Part shown: in pieces, positions 5,534 through 5,725 of the stretch | Numbering within the stretch: the stretch's first letter is position 1 | How the letters are laid out: every line of letters begins with the position of its first letter | Source: an uncultured Ruminococcus sp. | GTDB lineage: Bacteria > Bacillota > Clostridia > Oscillospirales > Acutalibacteraceae | Reading direction: 5' to 3' | Assembly: GCA_902803035.1 (NCBI GenBank) | Contig: CADCON010000204.1 | Coordinates: 1 to 5,725 of the forward strand | DNA length: 5,725 nucleotides | Made by a program: the position numbers and the translations under genes | Notes under the pieces: model-generated | Databases searched by the model: none | Told to the model about the DNA's origin: nothing | The model's input: only the letters and a program-made list of their open reading frames with translations

Positions 5534-5723
5534 CGTGCGCGCCAATCATTGGATTTCGGGCGGCGGGAATATTCTTCTTGCCGCGGCAAAGAATAGAGAT
5601 AATTGAAACCGGAAGCGCGTGGACGCTCGCAAGCTCGCTTAAGAGCCTGTTCAGTATCTCTTCCCGCACGTCCCGCTTGCATCTTTTCCGCCATATTTTG
5701 CCAAAATCCTCGTTAATACACAA
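5511..5723 (-). CDS. Possible 3' part of a convergent gene entering from the right edge (unknown)
   Basis: A minus-strand frame stays open from the right edge to a TGA at 5513-5511 and gives about 70 residues. I do not recognise it. The first two thirds look protein-like: a basic N-terminal stretch, then an amphipathic helix-like segment (DVREEILNRLLSELASVH) and a hydrophobic segment (ALPVSIISIL), with codons resembling those of the other genes. The C-terminal part (GAHEKSSAPR) is encoded by the terminator hairpin of the convergent zinc-ribbon gene, which is odd and lowers confidence. The TTG at 5723-5721 need not be the start, since the frame continues past the window. The alternative is non-coding sequence with structured elements. 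Confidence 0.3.
   Translation of the reverse strand: MCINEDFGKIWRKRCKRDVREEILNRLLSELASVHALPVSIISILCRGKKNIPAARNPMIGAHEKSSAPR
5571..5594. repeat. Near-perfect dyad centred on TTGCCGCGGCAA
   Basis: TTGCCGCGGCAA (5578-5589) is a perfect 12-base palindrome. Flanks ATTCTT (5571-5576) and AGAAT (5590-5594) extend the symmetry with a two-base bulge on the left. It could be an operator or a cruciform, or a chance product inside the possible minus-strand coding fragment. Confidence 0.35.
5695..5707. repeat. Short perfect palindrome ATTTTG-C-CAAAAT
   Basis: A 13-base sequence of two perfect 6-base half-sites around one C, near the right edge. It is the size of a dimer-bound operator, but no promoter can be placed next to it because the window ends. 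Confidence 0.3.
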
Positions 5724-5725
5724 AG

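Overview
The window looks like chromosomal DNA from a low-GC-lineage Gram-positive bacterium of the class Clostridia with a fairly GC-rich genome, probably an Oscillospiraceae/Ruminococcaceae-type gut anaerobe. The reasons are strong AGGAG-type ribosome binding sites, two TTG start codons, a near-consensus sigma-A-type promoter, a lipoprotein sugar-binding protein of the kind abundant in that group, and a YtvI-type (sporulation-associated AI-2E family) membrane protein. The lineage is inferred from gene style only. No tRNA, rRNA, CRISPR array, insertion sequence or phage gene is visible.

Layout. Bases 1-131 are a non-coding leader dominated by a long, interrupted inverted repeat (1-82). Then comes a tight plus-strand cluster: a HAD-family hydrolase (159-878, true start probably about 9 codons earlier), a Sel1-repeat protein (901-1626, TTG start) and a small two-helix membrane protein with a charged tail (1665-2111). 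Gaps of 22 and 38 bases suggest one transcript. Its likely terminator (2121-2157) lies inside the 3' coding end of the convergent gene, ytvI (2116-3237, minus strand); the two stop codons are only 4 bases apart. ytvI is divergent from an orphan extracellular solute-binding lipoprotein (3331-4659), and the AT-rich gap between them (3238-3330) carries overlapping promoter-like elements for both directions. A zinc-ribbon multi-pass membrane protein (4741-5472) follows and ends at a strong intrinsic terminator (5493-5533). The last 190 bases hold a possible 3' fragment of a convergent minus-strand gene and two short perfect or near-perfect dyads.

How the genes may work together. The first three genes pair a soluble HAD enzyme with a protein-interaction scaffold and a membrane anchor-like protein; co-function is inferred from spacing only. 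The solute-binding protein has no ABC permease or ATPase beside it and would need partners encoded elsewhere. No clearly new system is demonstrated. The items most worth a second look are the structured leader in front of the HAD operon, the altered HAD motif I together with its uncertain start, and the terminator embedded in antisense coding sequence.
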